Shown: positions 1 to 11,249, counted from the stretch's first letter. The stretch: 64,000 nucleotides of DNA from Beta vulgaris subsp. vulgaris (GCF_026745355.1 NC_079209.1:10512535-10576534), one strand, 5' to 3'. Numbers and translations are program-made. The notes: generated from the letters alone by a model not told the origin.

Positions 1-616
1 TAACCCCAGTTTTCTTTGAACATGATTATATGATGTATAATGTAACTAGTATGTAGATTTTTAGGCTTTAATTTTGTTGGTTTTGTCATTTGGGAACGAA
101 AAGGCCATTCCGGCCTATTTTGGCCTATTTTGGCCTTTTCGCTCCAAAATGTACTTATGAAGTGATTTACCCAAGTTTCTTTTGAACATGATTATGATGT
201 ATAAGTAACTAGTATGTAGATTTTTAGGCTTTAATTTCTTGTTGGTTGCATTTTGGGAACGAAAAGGCCATTTCCGGCCTATTTTGGCCTTTTCGCTCCC
301 AAAATGTACTTATGAAGTGATTTAACCCCAAGTTTTCTTTGAACATGATTATATATGTATAATGTAACTAGTATGTAGATTTTTAGGCTTTAATTTCTTG
401 TTGGTTGCATTTGGGAACGAAAAGGCCATTCCGGCCTATTTTGCCTATTTTGGCCTTTTCGCTCCCAAAATGTACTTATGAAGTGATTTAACCCAAGTTT
501 TCTTTGAACATGATTATGATGTATATGTAACTAGTATGTAGATTTTAGGCTTTAATTCTTGTTGGTTGCATTTGGGAACGAAAAGGCCATTTCCGGCCTA
601 TTTTGGCCTTTTCGCT
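1..616 (+). repeat. Tandem array 1, ~160 bp monomer, intronic
   Basis: Monomers begin with GGGAACGAAAAGGCC at 92, 255, 413 and 574, a spacing of 158-163 bp. The window opens inside the array. Each unit carries an inverted pair, GGGAACGAAAAGGCC and GGCCTTTTCGCTCCC, around a short loop with one or two copies of a TATTTTGGCC motif. The last unit is cut by the C-rich tract at 617. The same family fills 4294-5590. The array lies just upstream of an exon that starts near 1183, so it is probably intronic. Confidence 0.9.
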
Positions 617-1112
617 CCCCGTGCACCCTCCCCCCCCCCACCCCCCCTCTCCCTTGCTGCACCCCCCCCCCCCCCCCCCCCCCTCTCTTGCTCCCACCTC
701 CCCCACCCCCTGCTGCCTGCACACCCCCCTTCCCCCCGCCACCCCTCCCCCCCTGCCCTGCCAGCCCCCCTTCCCCCCCTCGCCCCCTGCAGACCCCTCC
801 CCCCCCTGCCCCCCTCCCCCTCCCCCTGCAGACCCCCCCTCCCCCCTCCCCTCCCCCTCCCCTGCAGACCCCCCCACTGCCCCTTCCCCCCCCCTGCCCC
901 CCTGCGACCCCCCCTCCCCCCCTGCCCCTCCCCCCTCCCCCCTGCAGACCCCCCACCTGCCCCCCCTTCCCCCCCTCCCCCTGCAGACCCCCCCCTCCCC
1001 CTCCCCACCCCCTCCCCCCGCCCCTCCCCCCTGCCCCCCCTCCCCCCCCCCTGCCCCCCTTCCCCCCCCCCCTGCAGCACCTCCCCCTTCCCCCCCCCCC
1101 ACTGCCCCCCCC
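617..1112. repeat. C-rich low-complexity tract
   Basis: About 500 bp made almost only of C and T on the plus strand, with recurring CCCCTGCAGACCCCC units. The minus strand is a chain of G-runs that could fold as G-quadruplexes. Open frames here on both strands are proline-rich or glycine-rich artefacts. The tract interrupts array 1, and is followed by CTACATACTAGTTAC, the reverse complement of a piece of the monomer. Confidence 0.9.
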
Positions 1113-3580
1113 TACATACTAGTTACATTTTTAATTTCCCAATTTTTTTTAATTAATTCGTATGTTTTTTTACCATTTCAGGGACATGGAGGATGTGCAT
1201 ACGGATACGAGTGCGGAACACACTACCGAGGATGAGTGTTTCGATCACAAAAAGGAACAACGGCAAATGTATGGCTCGCTGAAGAAAAAGGTATACAAAC
1301 GTCAATTGCAAGTAAGAACTTGCAGACGAAAAAGAGGAAAGGAAGGGGACCTACAAAGTCACTAGGGAAACCCACCCTAATGACTTTGGAGTACGATCAT
1401 TGGGGCAACCTTGTGGAAAATGGCGTCAAAAGTATGCCATGCAAATTGGGATTTGCATGCATAAGCTCTCCATTCTCCACTCATGGAAAGAGGTCCCCGA
1501 GTCTTTGAAGAAGATGATTTGGGAAGATACTATGGTAAGATTCGCGTATATTATTTAGAATTTTAACACTTTGGTTAAATATACTATGTAATATTGACTA
1601 ATTTGTGAAATGCGTTCTTTGTAGAATCAATTCCATATTCCAAACGATGAAGCGAAGAAGAATTGTTTCTATCCGCAGTTGCCCAAAGGTTCCGAGACTT
1701 CAAGGCCAAGCTAGTGTCGGGGTGGATCACGAAGCGGAGAAAAGTCGGGGGAACAAAGAAGAAACACCTTCTTCTGAGGCTTCACATGACACATCATTCG
1801 AGGATCCCTCCAAGCTTCCATATCAGATATGGAGGCATATCACAGCTGAGCAGTGGCATGCATTTGTTGCACAAAAAACAACTACCCCAGAAGTTGTTGT
1901 AAGAATTTTTTACTAGCTAAGATTTAATACTTCAGATCCAATATTATATAACACCATATCTAACCTTTGTTTATATTTGTGTGTTTCAGGCAATTCGTGA
2001 GAAAAATAGCGCGAATGCAAAATCTAGGAAGCACTACCACCATCTGGGTGCTCATCGTATGGTCAGGCGAGAGAATCGTGGATGTATGACCATTACCCCA
2101 CGATTGCGTCGACCACGACGCAATCGGGCACTAGCTCTACGACGACAGTTGCACAGCGGCAACCAGATAGAGTGCTCGATTGGTGGTGTTCCATGCATGG
2201 GGTTGATGCAAAGGGACAGAGATCATACCTGATCCCGGAACAAAACAGATAGCTAATGCCATTGTAAGTACATATTATAAGTTATTGATAAGGTTTACAT
2301 AATAATATAACTTCTGCGCTCACGAGTATTTCTCTCTTATCATTTATGCAGATTGGCTTGAAGGAAAAGGAGGCAGCTGGTGAGTTCACTCCTAGAGGAC
2401 AAGTTGATGCCTTACACGAGACTCTAGGACGGGACCAGTATGGACGTGTGAGGGGCGTAGGAGGTGTCCGCCTCGGGGTGAGAAAGGTGTATGGTGATCA
2501 ATACACCTCTACGTCCAGATCCACTACCTCCAGTGTCAATTCATCACCTTCCATAGATGTGGAGGCTATGAAAGCCGAACTTCGGGAGGAGCTCAGAGCG
2601 GAGATGACTCAGAATTTCAACGCCATTTTGGCGCAGATGGGCTTACCGACTTTTGGTGCTTTCACGCAGGGCAATGTTCCTATGCAGCCTGTTCCTACGC
2701 AGGCCTCGATTCCACAACCGGAGTTAACGGTAATTGTTTAATATCACAACTATTGTTCTTAAATATGTTGTTTCATAGACTAACCTTGAATAGAGTTTTT
2801 TTTTAAAGGAAGAGACACCATGTGAGCTATGTAATCAAGGAGATGGTCATGGTAGATTCATTATCGTGGCTTATGGATCTGTACAGCCCCCTAGGGACCG
2901 GCCACTATTGCACAACCAGCCAGTAGCTGATATTCACTATGTGGTCAGCGTTAAGACATTGTGACCGGTTTCGAAGCATTTCCTCTTCCGCTGCCGAATG
3001 CAGCAGTTGGTCTACAGTTATTGTCTGATTCCATTGGCAGTTATATTCTATGGCCGCGTGCATTGGTGCGGTAGATCAGGTACAATCTCTAACATAAGTT
3101 ATATACATAGTTTTCTTTTATAGTTCCTATATATGATTGTCAGTAATATCTTTTAATTTAACTAATTACTAGGGTTCGGGGAAGGCCGACAGGAAGGGAA
3201 AGAAGGTAGCTTCACCTCAGGGAGGCCGACGTGCCCAAGTGGGAACGAATTCTTCGCAAAGTATCCACTCATTACGGATATGGAGGTGGTGCAACGCCTT
3301 ACTAAACCGTGCTTCTGGCTACATGAGTGCATTAGGATGCAGCCGATGAAGCAATGATTGAGATTAAGTTGTCGCACCACCAATTCCACTACATTGATGA
3401 GGAAACATCGACCTTCATTTAAGGTGATATTAAAGAATTCTTACTTGGGGAAGAGTTGAATGTTTCCATGATACAAACATTCATGAGGTAATACTTTATT
3501 AATTAAGTAGTATTCAATCCAACTAATAATAACTTCCATAATAAGTAAGTTTTATTTTTATCAATATGAATTCTCAGGCT

Positions 3581-5795
3581 ATTATACAATGATGTGAGGC
3601 GATCTAGTCAGCCAATCTTTGGTTGGTTATGTCCAAGCTTTGTACGAGATGACAGTTGCGTACAAAACGAAAAAGAGGTGAAAGTATATCTCAAGGATTC
3701 TTTGAACGCATGTTCTCGTCTTGGATATAAGATCGTTCTTCTTCCTTACATTGAATCGTATGCTTCTTAAACTGACTTTTTAATTAATTAAATTGACCTA
3801 TTAGTTGTTCTACGATAACAATAACATTATTTTTATTGTTGTAGGAACCATTGGACACTCATTGCAATATGTGTGTCAAGTAACGAAGTCTCCACTTTGA
3901 TTCTTTGCGTAAAGGAACAATACGGTCCTTACTAGTCAAATCATTGTTAAATAGGTAGCCTAATTGAAACTATATATGCACACTTAGCTTATTAAATATT
4001 AAATTGTACATCTAATCTTATAATAATGTGTATTGATGTAGTGTGATGAAGAAGATTACTTCATCTGGACTTCGACAAGGAAAAGCTCCTGTTTGGTATT
4101 TAGTCGAGGTAACATGTAATATTTTTTGCATCCTTTTATACAAACACATAATACACATATAACATGTCATTTATTGCATCTTTGGTGAATTTTAGTGTCC
4201 GGTACAAGAAGGTGGACTTGCGTGTGGGTATTACGTCATGAGGTTCATGCTCGATATCGTCAACTATTGCAAAGATGTTGTTGATCTTCGAAAAGGCCAT
4301 TACCGGCCTATTTTAGCCTTTTCGCTCCCAAAATGTAGTTATGATGTGATTTAACCTCAAATTCTCTTTGAACATGATTATATGAGGCATATTATAACTA
4401 GTATGTAGATTCTTAGGCTTTAATTTGTTTGTTGGTTGCATTTCGGGAACGAAAAGGCCAATTCCGGCCTATTTTGGCCTTTTTCGCTCCCAAAATGTAG
4501 TTATGAAGTGATTTAACCTCAAATTCTCTTTGAACATGATTATATGAGGCATATTATAACTAGTATGTAGATTCTTAGGCTTTAATTTGTTGTTGGTTGC
4601 ATTTCGGGAACGAAAAGGCCATTTCCGGCCTATTTTGGCCTATTTTGGCCTTTTCGCTCCCAAAATGTAGTTATGAAGTGATTTAACCTCAAATTCTCTT
4701 TGAACATGATTATATAAGGCATATTATAACTAGTATGTAGATTCTTAGGCTTTAATTTCTTGTTGGTTGCATTTCGGGAACGAAAAGGCCATTTCCGGCC
4801 TATTTTGGCCTATTTTGGCCTTTTCGCTCCCAAAATGTATTATGAAGTGATTTAACCTCAAATTCTCTTTGAACATGATTATATGAGGCATATTTAACTA
4901 GATGTTAGATTCTTAGGCTTTAATTTCTTGTTGGTTGCATTTCGGGAACGAAAAGGCCATTTCCGGCCTATTTTGGCCTATTTTGGCCTTTTCGCTCCCA
5001 AAATGTATTTATGAAGTGATTTAACCTCAAATTCTCTTTGAACATGATTATATGAGGCATATTATAACTAGTATGTAGATTCTTAGGCTTTAATTTCTTG
5101 TTGGTTGCATTTCGGGAACGAAAAGGCCATTTCCGGCCTATTTTGGTTTTTGGCCTTTTCGCTCCCAAAATGTATTATGAAGTGATTTAACCTCAAATTC
5201 TCTTTGAACATGATTATATGAGGCATATTATAACTAGTATGTAGATTCTTAGGCTTTAATTTCTTGTTGGTTGCATTTCGGGAACGAAAAGGCCATTTCC
5301 GGCCTATTTTGGCCTTTTCGCTCCCAAAATGTATTTATGAAGTGATTTAACCCCAAATTCTCTTTGAACATGATTATATGAGATATTATAACTATGTGTA
5401 GATTTTAGGCTTTAATTTCTTGGTTGCATTTCGGGAACGAAAAAGGCCATTTCCGGCCTATTTTGGCCTATTTTGGCCTTTTCGCTCCCAAAATGTAGTT
5501 ATGAAGTGATTTAACCTCAAATTCTCTTTGAACATGATTATATGAGATATATTATAACTAGTGTGTAGACTTTTAGGCTTGCATTTGATTTTGATTCCAT
5601 TTCGGGAAGATATATGTCATTTTTAGAAGTACTAACTACGGTAAAATGATTGACTTTTTGTATATGTTTATTCCTTGGTTGTTTTTGCAAGGTTTATGCT
5701 AGTTCCAAACCACGTTTGAGGAACTTCACCAAAGAAGAAATTGACGAAGTTCGGGATAAGTTGGCGTCCTACATTACCGATGATTGCATAGGATG
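3581..5795 (+). other. Ulp1/SENP-like C48 protease domain (decayed)
   Basis: Separate exons encode SQPIFGWLCP near 3608, NHWTLIAI at about 3845 (catalytic His region), GGLACGYYVMRFM at about 4213 (catalytic Cys region) and a C-terminal helix starting VYASSKPRL at 5692. The spacing and order match the Ulp1-like cysteine protease tail known from plant CACTA and MULE genes. The Asp between His and Cys is not recognisable, and reading frames are broken around 3900-4060. Tandem array 2 separates the Cys exon from the last exon. Family membership is well supported by the motifs; activity is unlikely. Confidence 0.7.
4294..5590 (+). repeat. Tandem array 2, ~160-170 bp monomer, intronic
   Basis: Eight copies of the array 1 monomer family, with GGGAACG starts at 4445, 4606, 4776, 4944, 5114, 5280 and 5433 plus a partial copy at 4290. 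Spacing is 153-170 bp. Each unit keeps the 15-bp inverted pair. The array lies between the Cys exon and the last exon of the Ulp1-like gene. It begins abruptly inside coding-like sequence (after ...GTTGTTGATCTTCG), with no clear 5' splice site left at the junction. Confidence 0.9.
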
Positions 5796-6033
5796 AGATT
5801 TTCGCTCCAACAATGTACTAGCTAGTTTCTATCACCTATGTACACTTTTTACATTATTTTAATATATTTGAAGTTAATTATTACCTTTCTCCACTTGTCA
5901 TATATTATCGTATTGCAATTTGCATTTTTTTCTTGTCCAAGAGGGTTATGGGTGGGGGTGGGGCTGGTGTGTGGGTGCAGGCTGTGCTGCTGGTATGTGC
6001 AGGCTGTGTGCAAGCAAAAAAAAAAAAAAAAAA
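5796..6033. other. 3' flank of CACTA gene, with A-run
   Basis: No gene is seen. Just after the stop codon, TTTTCGCTCCAACAATGTAC resembles the tail of the array monomer. An 18-base A-run lies at 6016-6033, next to the subterminal repeats. Confidence 0.6.
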
Positions 6034-6434
6034 TGTGAAGGGCTGCGCTAGTTTAAAATAGCGCACCCTTCTATTAAGAAGGGTGCGCTAGTTTAAACTA
6101 GCGCAGCCCTTCTAGCAAGAAGGGCTGCGCTAGTCTTCACTAGCGCAGCCCTTCTTGCTAGAAGGGCTGCCCTTCTAAACAGAAGGTGCGCTTGTGAAGG
6201 AGGCGCAACCCTTCTAGCTTAGAAGGGCTGCGCTTTTTTCAAAAAGGCGCAGCCCTTCCAGCTGGGAAGGGCTGCGCTTTTTTGAAAAAAGCACAGCCCT
6301 TCGTTGTGAAGGGCTGCGCTTTTCTAGCGCAGCCCTACTTGAATACTGAAGGGCTATGATGGAAAGGGCTGCCCTCAAAAAGCACAGCCCTACATGCCAT
6401 TTTCAGCACAGCCCTACTGCTTTTTTCACTAGTG
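6034..6434. repeat. CACTA subterminal repeats and 3' terminus
   Basis: Repeated direct and inverted copies of GAAGGGCTGCGCT and AGCGCAGCCCTTC, the arrangement expected of transposase-binding subterminal repeats in CACTA elements. The terminal sequence is CACTAGTG at 6427-6434, after six T. The three bases after the end are CAA; the left flank is not in the window. Confidence 0.85.
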
Positions 6435-6499
6435 CAAGCCCTCCTTTTTTCCAATTTTACTCTTCACCCCTTAATCTCCATCTTTCCTCTCCTACCACC

Positions 6500-6880
6500 A
6501 TGAATTCATCCTCATCAGTAAACCCCACTTCCATGGCTGCCCCTGCTGTAACCATGGATGGAGCGTTAAGACTTGTAGAAATCAAGTCTTGTAAGTGCGA
6601 CCCCCCAAACATGCTTGAGATTCGAGTTTCTGGCAGCACTAGAAATCCTCGAAGGCTTTACTATAAGTGCAGATCATGTGAAGAATTTTGTTGGGTGGAG
6701 GAAGAAGATGTCATCTGAGGTGGTGTGGTTGAAGGTGCTATTAATGACTATCATTTAGCCAACATCAACAACAAAGTAGATGAGTTGAGGAGGTTCGTGA
6801 AAGTGACGATGAAGTTGGGTTTTTTATGTATATTTCTCTTCTACTACTTGTGTTATGCAAGTGATTTGAAGCTATATTAA
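6500..6880 (+). pseudogene. GRF-type zinc-finger protein, interrupted by a stop
   Basis: ATG at 6500 follows a pyrimidine-rich leader (CTACCACCATGA context). The product has a Ser/Ala-rich N-terminus, then CKCDPPNMLEIRVSGSTRNP and a downstream YYKCRSCEEFCWVEEE, the pattern of plant GRF-type zinc fingers that bind nucleic acid. An in-frame TGA at 6716-6718 stops it after 72 codons. The same frame continues to TAA at 6878-6880 and encodes a short amphipathic helix and a hydrophobic C-terminal segment (FLCIFLFYYLCYA), as in small plant GRF proteins with a membrane tail. The CACTA terminus ends 66 bp upstream, so its promoter may be displaced. It could be a real 72-residue protein; more likely it is a disabled gene. 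Confidence 0.6.
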
Positions 6881-7220
6881 TCGCAAGAATAAGTGATATA
6901 TGGAGCTGGTAATAATGATGGACATTAGGGCTATAATGGATTGTTTTGAATGTGCACAACTGAATAAAAATTGTAGAAGTTATATAGAATCAATTGAAGT
7001 GTACTTCAATTCACTTCAATTCTATAAGACACAAGTCTACATATCATGTTTCAATGTAGTCTCAAAGAAACCAATGCAAATTCAAGAGTCTATACTTCAC
7101 CAGGAACTAACATACACACTCATGAGAAAAATAGACACTAATATAGATGTTTTAGTCTATCCAAAGGAGCAAAAGTCTCACAATTATTATAGAGGTTCAC
7201 CAAGTCAATCACAAATGAAA
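6881..7220. other. Gap without recognised gene
   Basis: AT-rich sequence between the zinc-finger pseudogene and the Ty3 remnant. One open plus-strand frame (6900-7226) resembles no family I know and looks fortuitous. Confidence 0.5.
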
Positions 7221-7960
7221 TTATAAATAACCATTCTTACCAATTGCCACATCAAAATGAAGTTCATCAAACTCATTAAGTTGAAGGAATCTCTTCTCAA
7301 CTGTCGTTTGACAATCCGAATCGAGGTTCTTAATAGCACAAAATGCACGATGCTCTAACTCAACAGGAAGATGCCATGCTTTCACATAAACTAGGCAATG
7401 TGGAGTGGTGCCAGTGGGGGTTTTGAATGCTATTCTATAAGCCCAGAGTGCATCATCAAGCAATTAGCGCACTAATCCTTCCTTGTTCTCGCAACCATCT
7501 TCTCTAAGATTGTTTTGATCTCGCTGTTGGAAATTTCCACTTAGCCACTAGTTTGTGGTTGATATGAAAGTCCCACCCTATGGTGCACACCAAAAATATT
7601 GAGCATAGCTTTAAATTTATTCTTCAAAAAATGGTTACCTCCATCACTAATCAAAACCCGTGGAATGCAAAATCGAGGAAAAATAGGTTTCTTGAAGAAT
7701 TTACTAACCACACGAGCATCATTAGTGGGAGAAGCAAGGGCCTCCACCCATTTGGAGACGTAGTCCACAACATCCAAAATATATATGTTCCCATAAGAAG
7801 AAGGGAAAGTCCCCATATAATCCACAACCCACACATCAAATATCTCAACTTCGGGGATGGTGTTGAGAGGCATCTCATTCCAACTGGAAAGATTATCTGT
7901 CTTTTGGCATCGATCACAAGATTGAACATAGTGATGAACATCCTTAAATAGTGTAGGCAA
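7221..7960 (-). pseudogene. Ty3 integrase fragment
   Basis: The minus strand encodes VQSCDRCQK (zinc-binding end of the N-terminal domain), a core with a VVDYMGTF motif (first Asp region), SDGGNHF (second Asp) and YQPQTSG followed by VEISN (Glu region) after a stop near 7541. The C-terminal part (ALWAYRIAFKTPTGTTP) continues to 7221 in another frame and then ends. Integrase joins retroelement cDNA to chromosomal DNA. This copy has in-frame stops and lacks its C-terminal domain. Confidence 0.8.
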
Positions 7961-8211
7961 ATAGAAGTCACACTGAAGAATTTTCGATGAAGTTTAAATG
8001 GTACTAGCATGGCTTTCACAAGGTAAATCATGACAATGAGAGATAATGAGTGGCACCTCAGTTTCAAGAATACACCTTCTAATCACCCCATCTACACAAG
8101 ATTTGAAAAGAAAAGGATCATCCCAAAAATATTTCCTCACCTCCTTAAAGAATTTCTTCTTTTATTGCGATGCGTAGCCGTGAGGAGTAGTATCACTAGC
8201 CAAATAATTTG

Positions 8212-8643
8212 CTATATCATTATACCATTGGATCTCATTGTGGCTAGAGCTAAGTGTTTCTCATCAAGAAAGGTATCATCAATCAGAAGATCCTCGTCAC
8301 CTTCACTATCAAGGACAAGTCGAGAGAGAGGATCCGCTACAACATTTTGGGCCCCATCCTTGTCCCGAATCATTAAGTCAAATTTTTGTAGTGATAAAAT
8401 CCATCGAATCAAGCGGGGGTTAGCATATTTCTTGCTCATCAAATACTTTAGTGCCGAATGATCTATAATAATTATCACTTTTGACTCCACCAGATAAGAT
8501 TGAAACTTCTCCAAATCATACACCATTGTTAGCGATTCCTTCTCAGTTGTGGTGTAGTTCATATGGATCAGAGTAAGAGTCTTTCTTGTGTAGTAGATGA
8601 CATGGAGCTTGCCATCCTTCCTCTGACCCAATATTGTGCCCAC
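8212..8643 (-). pseudogene. Ty3 RNase H fragment
   Basis: The minus-strand frame contains the RNase H region that follows Ty3 reverse transcriptase: IYYTRKTL, YTTTEKESLTMVY, IIIIDHSALKYL and a DPLSRL end. These mark the tether and RNase H fold that removes RNA from the RNA/DNA hybrid. It has no start of its own and is part of the decayed polyprotein. The 144 codons are open, which is unusual in this remnant. Confidence 0.8.
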
Positions 8644-9735
8644 TGCATAGTCACTTGCATTGCACTTAATCTCAAAAGGGAGATTCTAGTCAGGCAATTG
8701 AATGATAAGGGCAGAGATGATAACTTGCATTAACCTGTGAAAAGCCTTCTCAATACAAGCATCAATAAACACAAAAGGGACATCTTTGCCTAAAAGTTTA
8801 GTTCGAAGCCGAGCAATTTTTGAAAAATCCTTTATAAAACGACGGTAGATACCCGTATGACCAAGAAAAATCCTTACTCCTATAACAGAGTTAGGAGTAA
8901 ACGCTCAATGAACTTTATCTTTGCTTTGTTGACTTCGATGCCCCAATGAGAAACGTCATGACCCAAAACAACTCCCTGTTACACCATGAAATGACATTTT
9001 TTCCAATTGAGAATCAAATTAACTTCTTGGCATTTATGGAGCATATTTTGTAAATTAGCAAGGTATACATCAAAGTATGTTCCATAGACAGATAACTCAT
9101 CCATAAACACTTCCATATAGTTCTCAATAAGACTTGAGAAAATTATGCTATCATGTAACGTTGAAAAGTAGCAGGAGTATTACATAATCCAAATGGCATC
9201 CTTCTACAAGCAAAGGTGTCATGAAGATATTTATAAGTAGTCTTTTTCTGGTCACTTGGATGAATATGAATTTTGAAAAAAAATCAGAATATCCATCCAA
9301 AAATAGAAAAAGGAATGTTTTGTCAATCTTTCCAACATCTGATCAATGAAAAGGAGAGGCAACTAATATTTTCGGGTGGCCTTATTCAATCACCTATAAT
9401 GAATACACATGCACCACCCTGTCACAATCCTAGTTGAAAATTTTTCACCCTTGTCATTCTTAACAACGGTCATGCCTCCTTTCTTTGGGACTACCCTTAC
9501 AAGGCCAAAGTACTTACTATCACAGATATGGTGATTTATACCTACATCAAGTAATTTAAGAACTTCTTTTTTGATTACTTCCATCATATTTGGATTAAGT
9601 CGTCATTGAAATTGTATAGAAGGAATATGTTTGTCATCAGGAATTATTTTTTACATGCAAAATGAGGGATTAATGCCTTTGATATCATGAATGGCAACCC
9701 AATGACATTCTTATATATCCTCGAAAGAACAAGTA
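8644..9735 (-). pseudogene. Ty3 reverse transcriptase, decayed
   Basis: The N-terminal part is readable at 9735-9390 on the minus strand (MMEVIKKEVLKLLDVGI, then VPKKGGMTVV). The palm region down to 8644 is broken by indels and stops; short pieces such as the region encoding an MDELSVYG-like motif near 9100 still follow the family. It cannot produce an enzyme. Confidence 0.65.
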
Positions 9736-10814
9736 GGTTAACATATGATTACATATAATTAATAGGTTTATTCATAATAAAAAAGAAAAATTGATTGACA
9801 TAACAAAGAACATATTGTTAATTAGTTAAATCTGAACATCCCATCAATATAAAAATAATATATATCTTTTGTCTTTAGAATGTATTGTTTTAATAGAGTT
9901 TGTGTGCTTTTTCAATGTATGTTCTTTTTTTATTATCATCATATGTTTTCTTCATTACTAGCTAAGTTCTTATTATCAACGGACTTTGGACATGACAACA
10001 TGTTCTTTTTACCTTGAACAATATGTTATTTTTACCTAAAATATAAGTTGTTTATTTTTAGTTGTATGTTCATAAATTCGGCGTTGTTTTTATAAAAAAA
10101 AATAAAACTATGCTATAATAATAATAATAATAATAATAAAAATAATAATAGTAATATTACTATATTATTATTATTATTAAAATTTGTGATAGTAGTAATA
10201 GTAATACTAGTAATGAAATACAAAGTAATAGTAATATTAGTAATAATATGTTTGATGAAAGATAAGTTAAGCTCAGACTAGATCATATAAGATTAGATCT
10301 GGTCAGATAAAAAAAAAAAGTTCTGATCAAATCAATAAAAATAAGGCGAATGAAACATAGCCTTAATATCAATTTTTTTTGTCTTTTATTGTTATAGGTT
10401 GCACTATTGACCAAGGTATGAGTGCATATTGACACTAAGGGAGGACTAAAAAATTTGGAAATAAAATCTGTTTTATCCCATTATGTTGCTTAACTTGTAA
10501 ATCAAATCTATGATTACTTCGTAAGCAATTTTAGCATGGACTATCTAGAATGAAAGCCTGAGTAACACAAACATGAAAAAGGAGGAAAGAGAGAAGAAAC
10601 AAAAAAAAAATGGTGAAATTGGTGGTTCTGTTGGTGGTGAGCAGATGAGGTATTGGGATGACACTGGTGTTAACTGTTAACTATTAAGTTTGGCTGCCAG
10701 AGAGTTGGGCCTTAGACTTCGAAGATTTGCTAGTCGAAGGAAGCAGGACAAGGAGAGAATAAAAAGAAATTAAAATGATAAAAAAAAAGCTAGTGTTTTT
10801 ACGATTACAAGTTA
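9736..10814. other. AT-rich intergenic stretch
   Basis: No gene is recognised. It holds a TAA/TTA trinucleotide tract at about 10110-10260, annotated separately. Confidence 0.6.
10110..10260. repeat. TAA/TTA trinucleotide microsatellite
   Basis: A run of ATA-type trinucleotides (10110-10150) is followed by its inverse, TTATTATTATTA (10165-10180), then looser TAG/TAA triplets. The two halves could pair as a hairpin. Confidence 0.85.
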
Positions 10815-10976
10815 TATTTTTAGGACATAGAATATTATTATGATATTATTTATCTTATCTTGAACTTATTAATTATTGTTTCTATATTGGTTGAAATTTA
10901 AACTTTGTCCTTTATTTTGTATATATTAATCATCAGATGAATAGAACGGAACACAAGATTGACAAACCTTTAACAT
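10815..10976 (+). repeat. Copia LTR 3' part with primer-binding site remnant
   Basis: The segment ends CCTTTAACA, followed by TAGTATCAAGAGCC at 10977, a decayed form of the copia primer-binding site TGGTATCAGAGCC. Its first ~110 bp are an inverted copy of 11330-11440. No coding region follows. Confidence 0.5.
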
Positions 10977-11249
10977 AGTATCAAGAGCCAAAAAAATTCG
11001 AACTGAAACCACAAAATTTTACGAACTGAAAGACCACCAAAACCCTCTTTGTTCTCCTGCCGTCATACCCAGAATTTCCACCCAACACATCAGCACCCTT
11101 ACCCATATTCATCATGAAAGAGGCAAGTAACTCCACCCCGAAACCCAACATGATTTATTTTTTGGGATTAAATGACAAACCCGGAAACCTTATGACCCCG
11201 ATCCGATTAAAAGGTGACAAATTTGCCACTGGTCACGCGCGGTACGCAG

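Larger units (their letters stand above)
1183..5795 (+). pseudogene. CACTA gene: Transposase_24-like plus Ulp1-like protease
   Basis: This multi-exon gene is degenerate. Exons seen: about 1183-1533 (after acceptor TTTCAG, before donor GTAAG; contains MTLEYDHWGN and a frameshift near 1425); 1625-1898 (RFRDFKAKL, then SKLPYQIWRHI, with frameshifts); 1990-2263 (NAKSRKHYHHLGAHR, the hallmark of plant En/Spm Transposase_24); 2351-2730 (DQYGRVRGVGGVRLG, then an Arg/Glu-rich helix); 2810-2960; 3171-3420; Ulp1 exons 3581-4260; and a last exon 5692-5795 ending at TGA. In CACTA elements such genes accompany the TNP2 transposase and act in the nucleus on element ends. The start codon was not identified; 1189 is one in-frame ATG. 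The frameshifts make it non-functional. Confidence 0.75.
1..6434 (+). mobile_element. CACTA (En/Spm) DNA transposon, 3' part
   Basis: The right end is a CACTA terminus: the plus strand ends ...TTTTTTCACTAGTG at 6434, preceded by about 400 bp of inverted and direct subterminal repeats with the core GAAGGGCTGCGCT. Inside lies a plus-strand gene of CACTA type with Transposase_24-like and Ulp1-like parts. The left terminus is outside the window, so total length and target duplication cannot be checked. The gene carries several frameshifts, so this copy is very likely not autonomous. The 1250-bp element at 44687-45936 shares its ends and subterminal motif. Confidence 0.85.
7221..9735 (-). mobile_element. 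Athila-type Ty3 retrotransposon remnant
   Basis: Reading on the minus strand from 9735 down, reverse transcriptase, RNase H and integrase fragments appear in the normal Ty3 order. The reverse transcriptase start has VPKKGGMTVVKNDKG and a VTGW motif, typical of the Athila lineage. No LTRs, gag or protease are visible. Stops and frameshifts are frequent, so this is an old truncated copy. Confidence 0.8.

Noticed and set aside
545..1235. Long open frames of proline-rich and glycine-rich proteins on both strands
   Set aside because: They are translations of the C-rich low-complexity tract in all frames, without any unique sequence.
4290..5590. CRISPR-like array
   Set aside because: Units are contiguous ~165-bp repeats without unique spacers, in a plant intron.
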